A stretch of DNA of 27,194 bases from Tannerellaceae bacterium (GCA_031273385.1 JAISRY010000166.1:1-27194); one strand, 5' to 3'; positions 16,746 through 24,140 are shown, numbered from the stretch's first letter. The notes: a model not told the origin generated them from the sequence alone. Translations and numbers: made by a program.

Positions 16746-18647
16746 TTATTCCCTGTGACTTTTTCTTTTTGATATTTTTAAGAAACCGAACCGTCGGCTA
16801 CTTTGGTTTTTTTCGGGGAATCTTGGCTCTATGATATCATCTCCACGGTGGGCTTCGTTGATCTTTTTCGCTTTATTTATCATTTCCTCGTGTTTATTTA
16901 TCATTTCTTCACGAAACTGCTTACCTTCTTCTATTTGTATCTTTTCCTGTATCTTTTCCTGTATCTTTATCACTTCTATGCTATTTGTGCTTGTTATCCT
17001 GAAGTCTTTAAATTGATACAAAAGGGATTCCTTGTACTTGTCTTTCTCTGCAGAAAATGAATTATAGAGTAATAAAGAGAACGCTTTAGAATTTTTATTA
17101 TTCTCAAAATGTATTTTTATTACCTTATTATATATATTTACACTGATAGGAAGGCCAAAAATATCCTTTTCTATAGAATCGAAAATAAAGTCAAATGCCA
17201 GTTTGTCTTTTATATAGCCCTGAATCACCCATATATATTTGGGAAGCGACCGGAAAAGAATATCCGTCTTGTCTATTCCCAATGAATCTTTCTCCACATT
17301 ATCATATAAAAAAGCTTTGTAATCGTTGTTTTTTATCAGAAACAGATCCCAATTAAATCGCTTGCTGTTATTATCTCCAGGCAGAAGATATTTATCGCAA
17401 ATAAATTTGATATGCTCATATCTGGTCAAAATATCTTCATAAGTCACTTTTATTGTCGGAGAGAGTGGGATAATCACGCATTTTGGCTCAGCCGATAAAA
17501 AGTTCTCAACATTTTCCTTCAACTTCTTGTTTGTCAGACTTTCTATTCCTATATCTCTTCTCCACCATGATGTAACAACTTTAGATTCGTCATTGTCTTT
17601 AAAACGGATACGAGAGAAAGGCCCTACCTGATCATCATGTGCGTAAAATCGGTCAATATAATCTGAAACTTTGTCAAATGATGATCTTCCCTCATATTTT
17701 TCTTTATTAAAACGATAACCATTTAACGTAACGAGATGATCCTGATTCTTATCTTCAAACCGCATACCCAACAAAACAGGAATATCAGCTCTCAAATAAG
17801 CATAAATAAACCCCTTTAAATACCCGTCGAAATATTTGTTTTCAGGAGATAAAGTTTTAATCTCAGGGACTAATCCTAAATTTTGAATGGCTTTAGCTAC
17901 TTGCATGTGAGTTAGTCCCACACTGGGAAATATTTTACCTGTGGAATCAGGACCATCTCCTGCCAAAAGCGTTATTTCACTTAAACTGGGGGCTTTTGTT
18001 TGAAAAAGTTCCGCCGTTTTATGAAACGCCGTCCATAAGGCTGTGGTGGCGCAGGATGCAACTACTCCATCTTGTTCTTTAAACGGCATCGTTGTGACTT
18101 CGCATTTTCTGCCGAATAAATTGATATTATGTTTACTTAAACATCTATAATGCCTGTATTTTGCGTTTGGAGTTGCATTATCATCCTTGTATTTATAGGT
18201 TTTTATATAGGTCACACCAAAGATTCCCGTAGGAATAGGTTTAGCAACGATACAACCTTCATAAGAGTTCCATAACTCGCTTTTATGGTCATAGATCATA
18301 TTCTCAAAGTCTTGCTTTGAAAATTCTTTAGAAAAAAAATGTATCCTCTTACATGTTTTTTTGTAAGCGGTATAACACTTGGCATAATAATTGGCATAAT
18401 CTTCCAAATAATTCTGGCAAGTGTAGTTTTTCTCCACTATAATTGTTCTGATATTTAACCCATTCTTCTCAGCAAAAAGATAACTTGTAAAACAGTTGAA
18501 TATAGAACTATTTTCGATTTCTTTTTGCAAAATGGGGGTATCTTTCAACAATAGCGCATTTTTAAAATTCTCTCTAAAACGAACAAGATCACCCTCATCA
18601 TGACAAGAGTAATGATCAAAAAAACGATTGGGATCAGTGTTTTCCAT
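16746..18647 (-). CDS. Unrecognised protein with a papain/C39-like cysteine peptidase signature
   Basis: A 633-residue protein with no signal peptide, probably cytosolic. A central region resembles papain-fold peptidases: EQDGVVASCATTALW gives a candidate oxyanion-hole Gln and nucleophile Cys seven residues apart, NQDHLVTLNGYRF gives a candidate His, and FYAHDDQVGPFSRI could supply the acidic or Asn residue. The N-terminal part (about 1-190, several Cys) and the part after the peptidase-like region match nothing I know. The C-terminus (about 560-633) is charged and coiled-coil-like, with short duplications (KIQEKIQEKIQ; EEMINKHEEMINK) from DNA tandem repeats near 16860-16975, and ends strongly basic. 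The gene is AT-rich, 29 bases after a small ORF, and forms a cassette with 18677-18904 and probably 18996-19718. Peptidase activity is inferred; a transglutaminase-like or inactive fold is possible. Confidence 0.7.
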   Translation of the reverse strand: MENTDPNRFFDHYSCHDEGDLVRFRENFKNALLLKDTPILQKEIENSSIFNCFTSYLFAEKNGLNIRTIIVEKNYTCQNYLEDYANYYAKCYTAYKKTCKRIHFFSKEFSKQDFENMIYDHKSELWNSYEGCIVAKPIPTGIFGVTYIKTYKYKDDNATPNAKYRHYRCLSKHNINLFGRKCEVTTMPFKEQDGVVASCATTALWTAFHKTAELFQTKAPSLSEITLLAGDGPDSTGKIFPSVGLTHMQVAKAIQNLGLVPEIKTLSPENKYFDGYLKGFIYAYLRADIPVLLGMRFEDKNQDHLVTLNGYRFNKEKYEGRSSFDKVSDYIDRFYAHDDQVGPFSRIRFKDNDESKVVTSWWRRDIGIESLTNKKLKENVENFLSAEPKCVIIPLSPTIKVTYEDILTRYEHIKFICDKYLLPGDNNSKRFNWDLFLIKNNDYKAFLYDNVEKDSLGIDKTDILFRSLPKYIWVIQGYIKDKLAFDFIFDSIEKDIFGLPISVNIYNKVIKIHFENNKNSKAFSLLLYNSFSAEKDKYKESLLYQFKDFRITSTNSIEVIKIQEKIQEKIQIEEGKQFREEMINKHEEMINKAKKINEAHRGDDIIEPRFPEKNQSSRRFGFLKISKRKSHRE

Positions 18648-18676
18648 TAAAACTAGGCAAAGCTGTAGGTTAAAAA

Positions 18677-18904
18677 TTATTCAGGATGACCAATTTGCGT
18701 TCCCATAACTTTAGGATCCACTATTCTTAGCTTGGTGTATTCTAACTTTCTTACTAAAATTTCGGATAAATCTGTCACGATCTCCTCTTTATTATCCTCT
18801 ATCTTTACTCTCTTTTTGCTTCGGACTATTGTTGTTTTGCCCTTTCCTATTTTTACCTCTAACACAGGTATTCCTATTTCTACATTTTCTTCTTTCATTG
18901 CCAT
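18677..18904 (-). CDS. Small protein of unknown function (75 residues)
   Basis: The product begins MAMKEENVEIGIPVLEVKIG and is rich in Lys, Glu, Val and Ile, with a basic patch (IVRSKKRVKIED) and no membrane segment. A longer reading from a GTG at 18961 is rejected because it would start upstream of the -7 box at 18937-18944; ATG at 18904 (or 18898) fits the promoter. I do not recognise the family. It sits 29 bases before the C39-like gene and is probably co-transcribed with it, so it may be a partner, substrate or inhibitor of that protein; none of these is shown by the sequence. Confidence 0.65.
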   Translation of the reverse strand: MAMKEENVEIGIPVLEVKIGKGKTTIVRSKKRVKIEDNKEEIVTDLSEILVRKLEYTKLRIVDPKVMGTQIGHPE

Positions 18905-18936
18905 GATATAATCTTTTTTATTAATATTCAACACCA

Positions 18937-18944
18937 CAAAGATA
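18937..18944 (-). promoter_or_regulatory. -7 promoter box of the small protein / C39-like operon
   Basis: The minus strand reads TATCTTTG, a consensus Bacteroidetes -7 box. A start near 18930 gives a leader of about 26 bases to the ATG at 18904. The -33 position would fall inside the hairpin at 18957-18976, which ends the preceding gene. Confidence 0.6.
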
Positions 18945-18946
18945 AC

Positions 18947-18986
18947 AAAAAAACTTAACACGCACCATGTAGTGTTGTTTTTTTTG
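18947..18986 (-). terminator. Probable intrinsic terminator after the membrane-anchored protein gene
   Basis: On the minus strand, AACAC (18976-18972) pairs with GTGTT (18961-18957) around a 10-base loop. The stem can extend, past a small bulge, by pairing an A-tract with the T-tract at 18953-18947, so a U-run follows the hairpin. The structure is A/T-flanked on both sides and could act in both directions. It lies about 10 bases past the stop codon at 18996. Confidence 0.55.
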
Positions 18987-18995
18987 TTTATTTAA

Positions 18996-19718
18996 CTATT
19001 CGTCTGGCTTTTTAGAGGAAGAGGGATTGACTTTTTCTTCGACACTTTTGTGAATATCCTTTATTGTCGACAAACATATGCATAGACGACTTACGCGGAC
19101 TTGAATGTCTGTCGCTAACTTTTGGGTCGTAACTTTTATCTTTTCTAAAATTTCCGTATCGTTTATCTTTCCTGAAATTTCCGTATCTTTTATAAAGGAT
19201 AGTTCACGATGCGCGTATTCTTGATACCTACTTTTGCATTCTTCAATCTGCACGAGGGCAAATTCCACTTGTATAAACAACTCATTGGACAAATTTTCAT
19301 CTAATTTCAATGCATGAAACGCCTCCCTGACACGAAATTGATCCAACTCTAATAGCCGAGTTAAAGGAATAAGAGAATAAAATCCGCTCTCCAAACCTAC
19401 CAGCTCATCACTTTTCGTTACCAGCTCATCAAGCGCCTTATAGTTCTTCTCAATCGTTCTTATAATTCTGTCTAATGACGTATATACGAGCTGTGCATCT
19501 GATTTTCGTGATCTTTTTCTCACGTTTCTTCTTGAGTTATAATCAAAGGCATAAATGCCAATCGGAACCATAGCTGAAACTATGGCACCCCAAAAAGATC
19601 CCCAAAAATTAGGCATGTTGCCTGATAGTGGCAAAGCATCTGCACATACCTGACAGCTACACATACTGAAGGCAAGCATTACGAAAAGAAAAACTAACAT
19701 GTAAAGCAATTTATTCAT
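18996..19718 (-). CDS. Membrane-anchored helical protein of unknown function
   Basis: The 240 residues begin with a signal-like hydrophobic segment (about 4-20), then a short Cys-containing loop, then a second hydrophobic segment (about 38-57, FWGSFWGAIVSAMVPIGIYAF) followed by a strongly basic stretch (NSRRNVRKRSRK). By the positive-inside rule the remaining 180 or so residues are cytoplasmic. They are predicted mostly helical with heptad-like runs (SLDRIIRTIEKNYKALDELVTK). A short repeat (KDTEISGKINDTEILEKI) lies near residue 180. No family is recognised. The gene has its own promoter and a terminator, but shares strand and low GC with the next two genes, so it is grouped with them as a tentative cassette. 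Confidence 0.7.
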   Translation of the reverse strand: MNKLLYMLVFLFVMLAFSMCSCQVCADALPLSGNMPNFWGSFWGAIVSAMVPIGIYAFDYNSRRNVRKRSRKSDAQLVYTSLDRIIRTIEKNYKALDELVTKSDELVGLESGFYSLIPLTRLLELDQFRVREAFHALKLDENLSNELFIQVEFALVQIEECKSRYQEYAHRELSFIKDTEISGKINDTEILEKIKVTTQKLATDIQVRVSRLCICLSTIKDIHKSVEEKVNPSSSKKPDE

Positions 19719-19758
19719 AATTCATAACAAATTTGGAGTATACAACACATTATGGATG

Positions 19759-19786
19759 CAAATATACAAAAATAATGCATTCGCAA
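19759..19786 (-). promoter_or_regulatory. Promoter of the membrane-anchored protein gene
   Basis: The minus strand has TATATTTG at 19766-19759 (TAnnTTTG) and a TTG at 19786-19784, 17 bases upstream. Transcription would start near 19752, about 34 bases before the ATG at 19718. Confidence 0.6.
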
Positions 19787-19866
19787 TCAATTGTTCACTA
19801 AAAAAATAAGTTTTAGTTGTGTGCTATTTTGATAGCTTGGACTTTTGATTAGTCATATCAAAGAGT

Positions 19867-20217
19867 TCACTCATATTCATCGCGAACCCGTTTCGGTAGT
19901 TTCTTTACGACTTCATCGACGGAATGGAGAATCCATTTTTTCACCTCTTCGTCTTTCATTTCCCGATTCAGAGAAATCGTGTTCCAATATTTTTTATTAA
20001 AGTGATAGGCGGGCTCTACGCAGGCGTATCGTTCCCGCAGCTCAAGGGCTTGTTCCGGATCGCATTTCAACGTGATTTGCAATTCGGGATTATCCAACGG
20101 GATTAAAGCATACATTTTCCCCATGACCTTCATCACCAGGGAAACGTCGTCAAACGGCAAACAGTCGGTCGTCCCTTTGATAGAAAGGCAATACGCATGA
20201 AGTTCTTCGACATTCAT
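19867..20217 (-). CDS. MmcQ/YjbR-family protein
   Basis: A 116-residue cytoplasmic protein matching the small MmcQ/YjbR (DUF419) family, with CLSIKGTTDCLPFDD, KVMGKMYALI, LKCDPEQALELRE and FNKKYWNTISL. The fold resembles a double-stranded DNA-binding cysteine-knot-free alpha/beta domain, but the cellular role is not established. A GTG at 20247 would give ten extra residues but lies almost at the predicted transcription start; ATG at 20217 gives the usual family start (MNVEELHAYCLSIKG). It stands alone, between the AT-rich cassette and the divergent GH116 gene. Confidence 0.85.
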   Translation of the reverse strand: MNVEELHAYCLSIKGTTDCLPFDDVSLVMKVMGKMYALIPLDNPELQITLKCDPEQALELRERYACVEPAYHFNKKYWNTISLNREMKDEEVKKWILHSVDEVVKKLPKRVRDEYE

Positions 20218-20251
20218 ATCTTTGATGTTTATTGTATCCACAATCACAAGC

Positions 20252-20259
20252 CAAATGTA
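20252..20259 (-). promoter_or_regulatory. -7 promoter box of the YjbR-type gene
   Basis: The minus strand reads TACATTTG (TAnnTTTG). A start near 20245 gives a leader of about 28 bases to the ATG at 20217 and argues against the upstream GTG at 20247. No good -33 TTG is visible. Confidence 0.5.
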
Positions 20260-20343
20260 CTAACATTTCGACACTTTCCCCCCTCTGTTCTCCGCAAAAT
20301 AGCAAATGCATGTACACATGCTGCATAACATCTCTTTTTGTTC

Positions 20344-20372
20344 TTGCTAAAACGTTTTATCATGTATTTTTG
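20344..20372 (+). promoter_or_regulatory. Promoter of the GH116 gene
   Basis: TTG at 20344-20346 and TATTTTTG at 20365-20372 are separated by 18 bases, matching the Bacteroidetes -33/-7 arrangement. Transcription would start near 20379, about 22 bases before the ATG at 20401. It supports 20401 rather than the earlier TTG at 20338 as the start of translation. Confidence 0.65.
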
Positions 20373-20400
20373 CTACACATCTGGGTTATTAGAAAACAAC

Positions 20401-22950
20401 ATGAAAACAAGCATTTACTTTATTTTGGCAGGTATTCTTTTGTTTGCCTGCAATTGGGAGCGGAAACCGGAAGGCGAAAGAGGGTTTAATACGAAATACG
20501 AAGGAATCTATTCAAGCAGGATTGCCTTTCCGATTGGCGGTTTGGGGACGGGTATGTTTTGCGTGGAGGGCACGGGGGCTATCTCCAATATGTCTTTGCG
20601 GCACCGTCCGGAAGTGTTTCACGAACCTGTCATGTTTGCCGCTTTGCATCTTAAGGATGTTGAAAACGGGACGAAAATCCTGGAAGGGCCTGTGCCGGAC
20701 TGGAAAAAGTTCGGGATGCCTCAATCGGCTTTGGGGGGAGGCGGAACATGGGGGCTCCCGAGGTTTAAGGAATCGACGTTCCATGTACGCTTCCCGTTTG
20801 CGGAAATTGAATTGAAAGACAGGGAATTGCCCGTTAAAGTTGAGATTACGGCATGGAATCCGTTCATCCCCACGGATGCCGATAATTCAAGCCTTCCGGT
20901 CGGAGGGTTTGAATACCGGTTTACCAATACGGGTACGGAGGAGCTGGAGGCCATCTTTTCCTATAACGCCCGCAATTTCATGCATGTTCAGGGGAAGGGC
21001 GATTCTTATATCCGCTCTTTTGAAAACGGATTCGTCCTCTGCCAGGCGGGGGATGAAAACGCACCCTTCCACGAAGGCGAATTTGCCATCTTTACGGATA
21101 ATCCGGGAACCGTCGTCAACCATAATTGGTTCAGAGGGGCCTGGTTCGATCCGCTTACCGTTTGCTGGAACAATATAAGCGGCGGGCGGATGAAGACAAA
21201 CGAAGAGAGGGAGCCCGGAGCTACGGGAGCGTCGCTGTCCGTTCCGCTAACGCTCAAACCGGGAGAAACGCAGCGGGTAAATCTGTATATGTCATGGCAT
21301 GTCCCCTATTCCAACTTGCGAATCGGAGGCGAACCTAAAACCGATACGGATATTCCTTATCCCCCTGCGCTGACTGACCATACCGGCGGCTATGATTATG
21401 ACAATACGGGGGAGGGGCATTACAGGCCCTGGTATAGCGGCAAGTTTGGCCGCGTGGACGATATAGCGACATACTGGCTCCATCATTACGCGGAGCTGAA
21501 AAGCAAAACGCAATTATTCACCAACTCTTTTTATAAAAGCTCATTACCGGCAGAGGTGATTGAAGCCGTCGCTGCCAACCTGACCATATTAAAATCGCCA
21601 ACGGTATTCAGGCAGTTCGACGGAAGGATGTGGAACTGGGAAGGATGCGGAGATACCTGGGGCTCCTGCCATGGCTCCTGCACCCACGTGTGGAATTATG
21701 CGCAGGCTATCCCCCATTTGTTTCCCGAAATGGAAAGAACCTTGCGCGAAACGGAGTTCTTTGTGAGTCAGGATAAAAGAGGGCATCAAGCGTTTCGCTC
21801 GAATCTTCCGATACGTCCGGTCGTCCATGATTTTCATTCAGCCGCCGACGGGCAATTGGGAGGGATCATGAAGGTGTATCGCGAATGGAGGATATATGGA
21901 AACCGGGGATGGCTTGAATCCATTTACCCGGCTGTAAAGCGGAGTATGGATTATTGCATCGGCGCCTGGGACCCGGATGAAACAGGTGTGGTCGAAGAAC
22001 CCCATCACAATACGTACGATATCGAATTTTGGGGGGCTAACGGAATGATGAACAGTTTTTATTCCGGCGCATTACAGGCTGTATCCCTGATGGGTGAAAC
22101 GTTGGGAGAAGATGTGTCCAGGTATGCCGCATTGTTGTCCAAAAGCAGGGAATATATGGAAACAAGGCTGTTCAATGGCGCGTATTTCATTCAGGATATA
22201 CGCTGGCAAGGCCTCAAAGCGCCGGATCCGACAAAGGCACAGTCTATCAATACGCGATATTCCCCGGAGGCCATTGAGATTTTAGAAAAGGAAGGGCCTA
22301 AATACCAGTATGGAACCGGCTGCCTGTCCGACGGCGTCCTGGGTTCGTGGATATCCCTGGTTTGCGGTATGCCGGAAGTGATTGATAGGGACAAAATAAA
22401 GAGCCACCTGATTTCTGTCCATAAATATAATCTCAAAAGGGATTTAAGTAATCATGCCAATCCGCAACGCCCCACGTTTGCTTTGGGCAATGATGGCGGA
22501 CTGCTGTTATGCAGTTGGCCTGAAGGCGGCAAACTTCAGTTACCTTTCGTCTATAGCGATGAAGTATGGACGGGCATTGAATATCAGGTAGCCGCCCATC
22601 TAATGTTTGAAGGAGAGGTCGAAAAAGGGTTGGAAATCGTTCGTACCTGTCGCGAAAGATATGACGGAAAAACAAGAAATCCGTTTAATGAATACGAGTG
22701 CGGAGCCTGGTATGCCAGAGCGATGGCCAGCTATGCCTTACTGGAAGGGTTGACGGGCGTTCGTTATGACGCGGTAGACGGTATCTTGTATATCCATTCC
22801 AGAATAGGGGACAATTTTACCACTTTCCTTTCTACAAATACAGGATTCGGCAATGTCGGGCTGAAAAACGGAAAGCCTTTCATAGATGTAGTATACGGTT
22901 CTGTAAAGGTGAATAAATGTATGGTATCCGATGTGGAAATGAGTTTATAA
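20401..22950 (+). CDS. GH116 (glucosylceramidase GBA2-like) glycoside hydrolase, lipoprotein
   Basis: An 849-residue lipoprotein (signal ending LLFAC, cysteine 17). The N-terminal beta-sandwich (about 25-340) begins with the family-typical IAFPIGGLGTGMFCVEGTG. The C-terminal (alpha/alpha)6 barrel carries MWNWEGCGDTWGSCHGSCTHVWNYAQ in pieces, then EEPHHNTYDIEFWG, where Glu533 is the likely nucleophile, and YSDEVWTGIEY, where Asp720 is the likely acid/base, by analogy with characterised GH116 enzymes. The family hydrolyses beta-glucosides and, in some members, beta-xylosides or glucosylceramide; the substrate here is unknown. Lipidation suggests an envelope location. It is a single gene with its own promoter. 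No obvious terminator follows; a small hairpin around 22982-22995 lacks a T-tract. The start at 20401 is chosen for signal peptide and promoter position. Confidence 0.9.
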   Translation: MKTSIYFILAGILLFACNWERKPEGERGFNTKYEGIYSSRIAFPIGGLGTGMFCVEGTGAISNMSLRHRPEVFHEPVMFAALHLKDVENGTKILEGPVPDWKKFGMPQSALGGGGTWGLPRFKESTFHVRFPFAEIELKDRELPVKVEITAWNPFIPTDADNSSLPVGGFEYRFTNTGTEELEAIFSYNARNFMHVQGKGDSYIRSFENGFVLCQAGDENAPFHEGEFAIFTDNPGTVVNHNWFRGAWFDPLTVCWNNISGGRMKTNEEREPGATGASLSVPLTLKPGETQRVNLYMSWHVPYSNLRIGGEPKTDTDIPYPPALTDHTGGYDYDNTGEGHYRPWYSGKFGRVDDIATYWLHHYAELKSKTQLFTNSFYKSSLPAEVIEAVAANLTILKSPTVFRQFDGRMWNWEGCGDTWGSCHGSCTHVWNYAQAIPHLFPEMERTLRETEFFVSQDKRGHQAFRSNLPIRPVVHDFHSAADGQLGGIMKVYREWRIYGNRGWLESIYPAVKRSMDYCIGAWDPDETGVVEEPHHNTYDIEFWGANGMMNSFYSGALQAVSLMGETLGEDVSRYAALLSKSREYMETRLFNGAYFIQDIRWQGLKAPDPTKAQSINTRYSPEAIEILEKEGPKYQYGTGCLSDGVLGSWISLVCGMPEVIDRDKIKSHLISVHKYNLKRDLSNHANPQRPTFALGNDGGLLLCSWPEGGKLQLPFVYSDEVWTGIEYQVAAHLMFEGEVEKGLEIVRTCRERYDGKTRNPFNEYECGAWYARAMASYALLEGLTGVRYDAVDGILYIHSRIGDNFTTFLSTNTGFGNVGLKNGKPFIDVVYGSVKVNKCMVSDVEMSL

Positions 22951-23044
22951 AAATAAAAGATTATGGCGCTAACGGAAAAGTAGGCAGAATGCCTGAAAGC
23001 TGACGACGATTGACAAAAACGGTTTCAGATCCATCTTTGTAAAT

Positions 23045-23380
23045 TTACTTTTTCCTATAAAAAAAGAAAGCAAGAATAAGCGTTGGAATGGCAACGGCCA
23101 GGATTTTTTCCAACCAAAGACTATGCGCCAAATCCCGATCCAACAAGATACCCAAAATAATTCCCACGCTAGCGCCTAAGAACAAGCTTAAACGTAACCT
23201 GGATTTGGAAAGGGTAACATTCGCCCCGTGCAGAAAAAGGATGAGTAAAGATACAGGCAGCCATTCCCTAACGCCATAAAAACAATGCCCTATCTCATCC
23301 TCATACACTCTCAAGGCGATGATTATAATTAGAAGAAGAAGTGTGCCGATAGCATAAAAAACACGTTTGCTCGTTTTCAT
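23045..23380 (-). CDS. Small inner-membrane protein, four predicted helices
   Basis: The 111 residues hold about four hydrophobic segments (roughly 7-23, 41-53, 65-82 and 91-106) with a basic C-terminus (FFFYRKK). No family is recognised and no catalytic residues stand out. It converges with the GH116 gene 94 bases away. Its promoter lies in a segment that recurs 714 bases to the right, in front of two very short ORFs on the same strand. Confidence 0.65.
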   Translation of the reverse strand: MKTSKRVFYAIGTLLLLIIIIALRVYEDEIGHCFYGVREWLPVSLLILFLHGANVTLSKSRLRLSLFLGASVGIILGILLDRDLAHSLWLEKILAVAIPTLILAFFFYRKK

Positions 23381-23410
23381 AGGTTGTCAGATTTTATATT
23401 GTTTATCACT

Positions 23411-23450
23411 AATAACCGCAAATATAATTATTCTTTTATAATGACGACGA
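23411..23450. repeat. Direct repeat containing a promoter, copy 1 (copy 2 at 24125-24164)
   Basis: About 40 bases starting AATAACCGCAAATATAAT and ending near AATGACGA recur 714 bases away with only a few mismatches. On the minus strand each copy contains TATATTTG, and each precedes a short membrane-protein ORF on that strand. Confidence 0.75.
23419..23426 (-). promoter_or_regulatory. -7 promoter box of the four-helix membrane protein gene
   Basis: The minus strand reads TATATTTG (TAnnTTTG). A start near 23412 would give a leader of about 32 bases to the ATG at 23380. No clear -33 TTG is visible upstream. Confidence 0.5.
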
Positions 23451-23466
23451 ATCGCAATCACCTGTA

Positions 23467-23577
23467 AATCAAATAGTACCCGTCATTGCGAACGCAGTGA
23501 AGCAATCCAGATGTGTGTCTATGTGTCGCACTTCTGGATTGCTTCACTGCGTTCGCAATGACGGATACTATTTGATT
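23467..23577. repeat. Long inverted repeat (REP/MITE-like hairpin)
   Basis: Two arms of about 44 bases (23467-23510 and 23534-23577) are complementary with about one mismatch around a 23-base loop. The inner 30 bases, which start CGTCATTGCGAACGCAGTGA, are perfect. This type of CGTCATTGCG...GCAATCCAG palindrome is, from general knowledge, scattered through many bacterial genomes. No transposase lies nearby. It has no T-tract, so it is a dispersed repeat rather than a terminator. Confidence 0.9.
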
Positions 23578-23657
23578 ATAATCGGCTGTAAATCATGCTA
23601 TCGCCGTCATTTCCCTTTTTGATAAACCTGGTTTATTGGGTACTCGCAAAGACGGAT
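23561..23657. repeat. Composite dispersed repeat, copy 2 (unit B then unit A)
   Basis: Unit B (about 23561-23610) and unit A (about 23603-23657) match the units at 211-309, with shared strings such as CTGTAAATCATGCTATCG and TTTATTGGGTACTCGCAA, but in swapped order. It abuts and partly overlaps the right arm of the long inverted repeat. Confidence 0.8.
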
Positions 23658-23678
23658 AATATTACCCGCCGGATGTAC

Positions 23679-23788
23679 ACAATAGTGTAGCTGGGCGTAC
23701 ATAGTTGTGTAGTCGGAAACAGACAATTGTGTAGCCGGAGGTATACAATAGTGTAGCCGGGGCTAGACAATTGTGTAAAACCGAACAA
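23679..23788. repeat. Tandem array 1: five degenerate 22-bp units
   Basis: Units begin at 23679, 23701, 23723, 23745 and 23767. Four share ACAATAGTGTAG or ACAATTGTGTAG at their start; the second has ATAGTTGTGTAG. A further partial unit probably precedes them. The start of several units is palindromic (ACAATTGT), and unit 4 has a second palindrome (TAGCC-GG-GGCTA). Twenty-two is not a multiple of three and stops occur in units, so the array is not coding. It does not look like a CRISPR because units are contiguous with no unique spacers. Confidence 0.85.
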
Positions 23789-23825
23789 GTAAAGCTTTGA
23801 CATACCCGTCAAAAACCTTACCTAA

Positions 23826-23960
23826 TTAAAACCAATAATTATATATCATTACTATAAGAGACAGTATCACGTATATAGTAAGAATAATATTACTTGTTCT
23901 TAATCTTTTGTTTTCCTTTTTCAGTTTTTCTATTTCACTATTTTCTTCAAATCCACTCAT
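23826..23960 (-). CDS. Small membrane protein (44 residues), predicted from sequence alone
   Basis: The ATG at 23960 opens a 44-residue reading frame with a clear two-part layout: a charged helical N-terminus (MSGFEENSEIEKLKKENKRL) and a single hydrophobic segment (TIYVILSLIVMIYNYWF). This is a plausible single-pass protein. It lies about 50 bases after another very short ORF on the same strand and may share its transcript. No family is recognised, and an ORF this short can arise by chance. Confidence 0.45.
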   Translation of the reverse strand: MSGFEENSEIEKLKKENKRLRTSNIILTIYVILSLIVMIYNYWF

Positions 23961-24007
23961 AAGAAATCTAATTTATATTGTTTATTGTTGCAGTACACTG
24001 TCCATGT

Positions 24008-24085
24008 TTATTTTTCCGTAGGCGCTATATTCTTATCGAACCTGAGAGCTATCAGATATACGAAAAGTGAGCCTAATGCAGCCAT
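24008..24085 (-). CDS. Very short hydrophobic peptide ORF (25-30 residues)
   Basis: ATG at 24085 gives a 25-residue frame, MAALGSLFVYLIALRFDKNI and a short polar tail; an in-frame TTG at 24100 would add five hydrophobic residues (LLGLS-like). It is essentially one membrane helix with a charged end. A -7 box lies at 24133-24140 upstream on the same strand. The match to a promoter and the membrane-helix pattern support a real gene, but the length makes it uncertain. Confidence 0.35.
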   Translation of the reverse strand: MAALGSLFVYLIALRFDKNIAPTEK

Positions 24086-24132
24086 ACTTAAACCCAGCAA
24101 TATAGTTTAAGTTATTTCCAAATTAATAGCCA

Positions 24133-24140
24133 CAAATATA
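24133..24140 (-). promoter_or_regulatory. -7 promoter box for the two short membrane-peptide ORFs
   Basis: The minus strand reads TATATTTG, the same box and flanks as at 23419-23426. Transcription would start near 24126 and run through both short ORFs. It is the second copy of the 40-base direct repeat (24125-24164). Confidence 0.45.

Noticed and set aside
18904..18961. Hydrophobic N-terminal extension of the 75-residue protein from GTG 18961
   Set aside because: The extension lies within the promoter and terminator region, so it is probably untranslated.
20338..20401. GH116 reading frame from TTG 20338
   Set aside because: The upstream part would lie before or within the predicted promoter, and only the ATG at 20401 starts a clear lipoprotein signal peptide.
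22982..22995. Terminator after the GH116 gene
   Set aside because: The AGGC...GCCT stem is only four base pairs and has no following T-tract.
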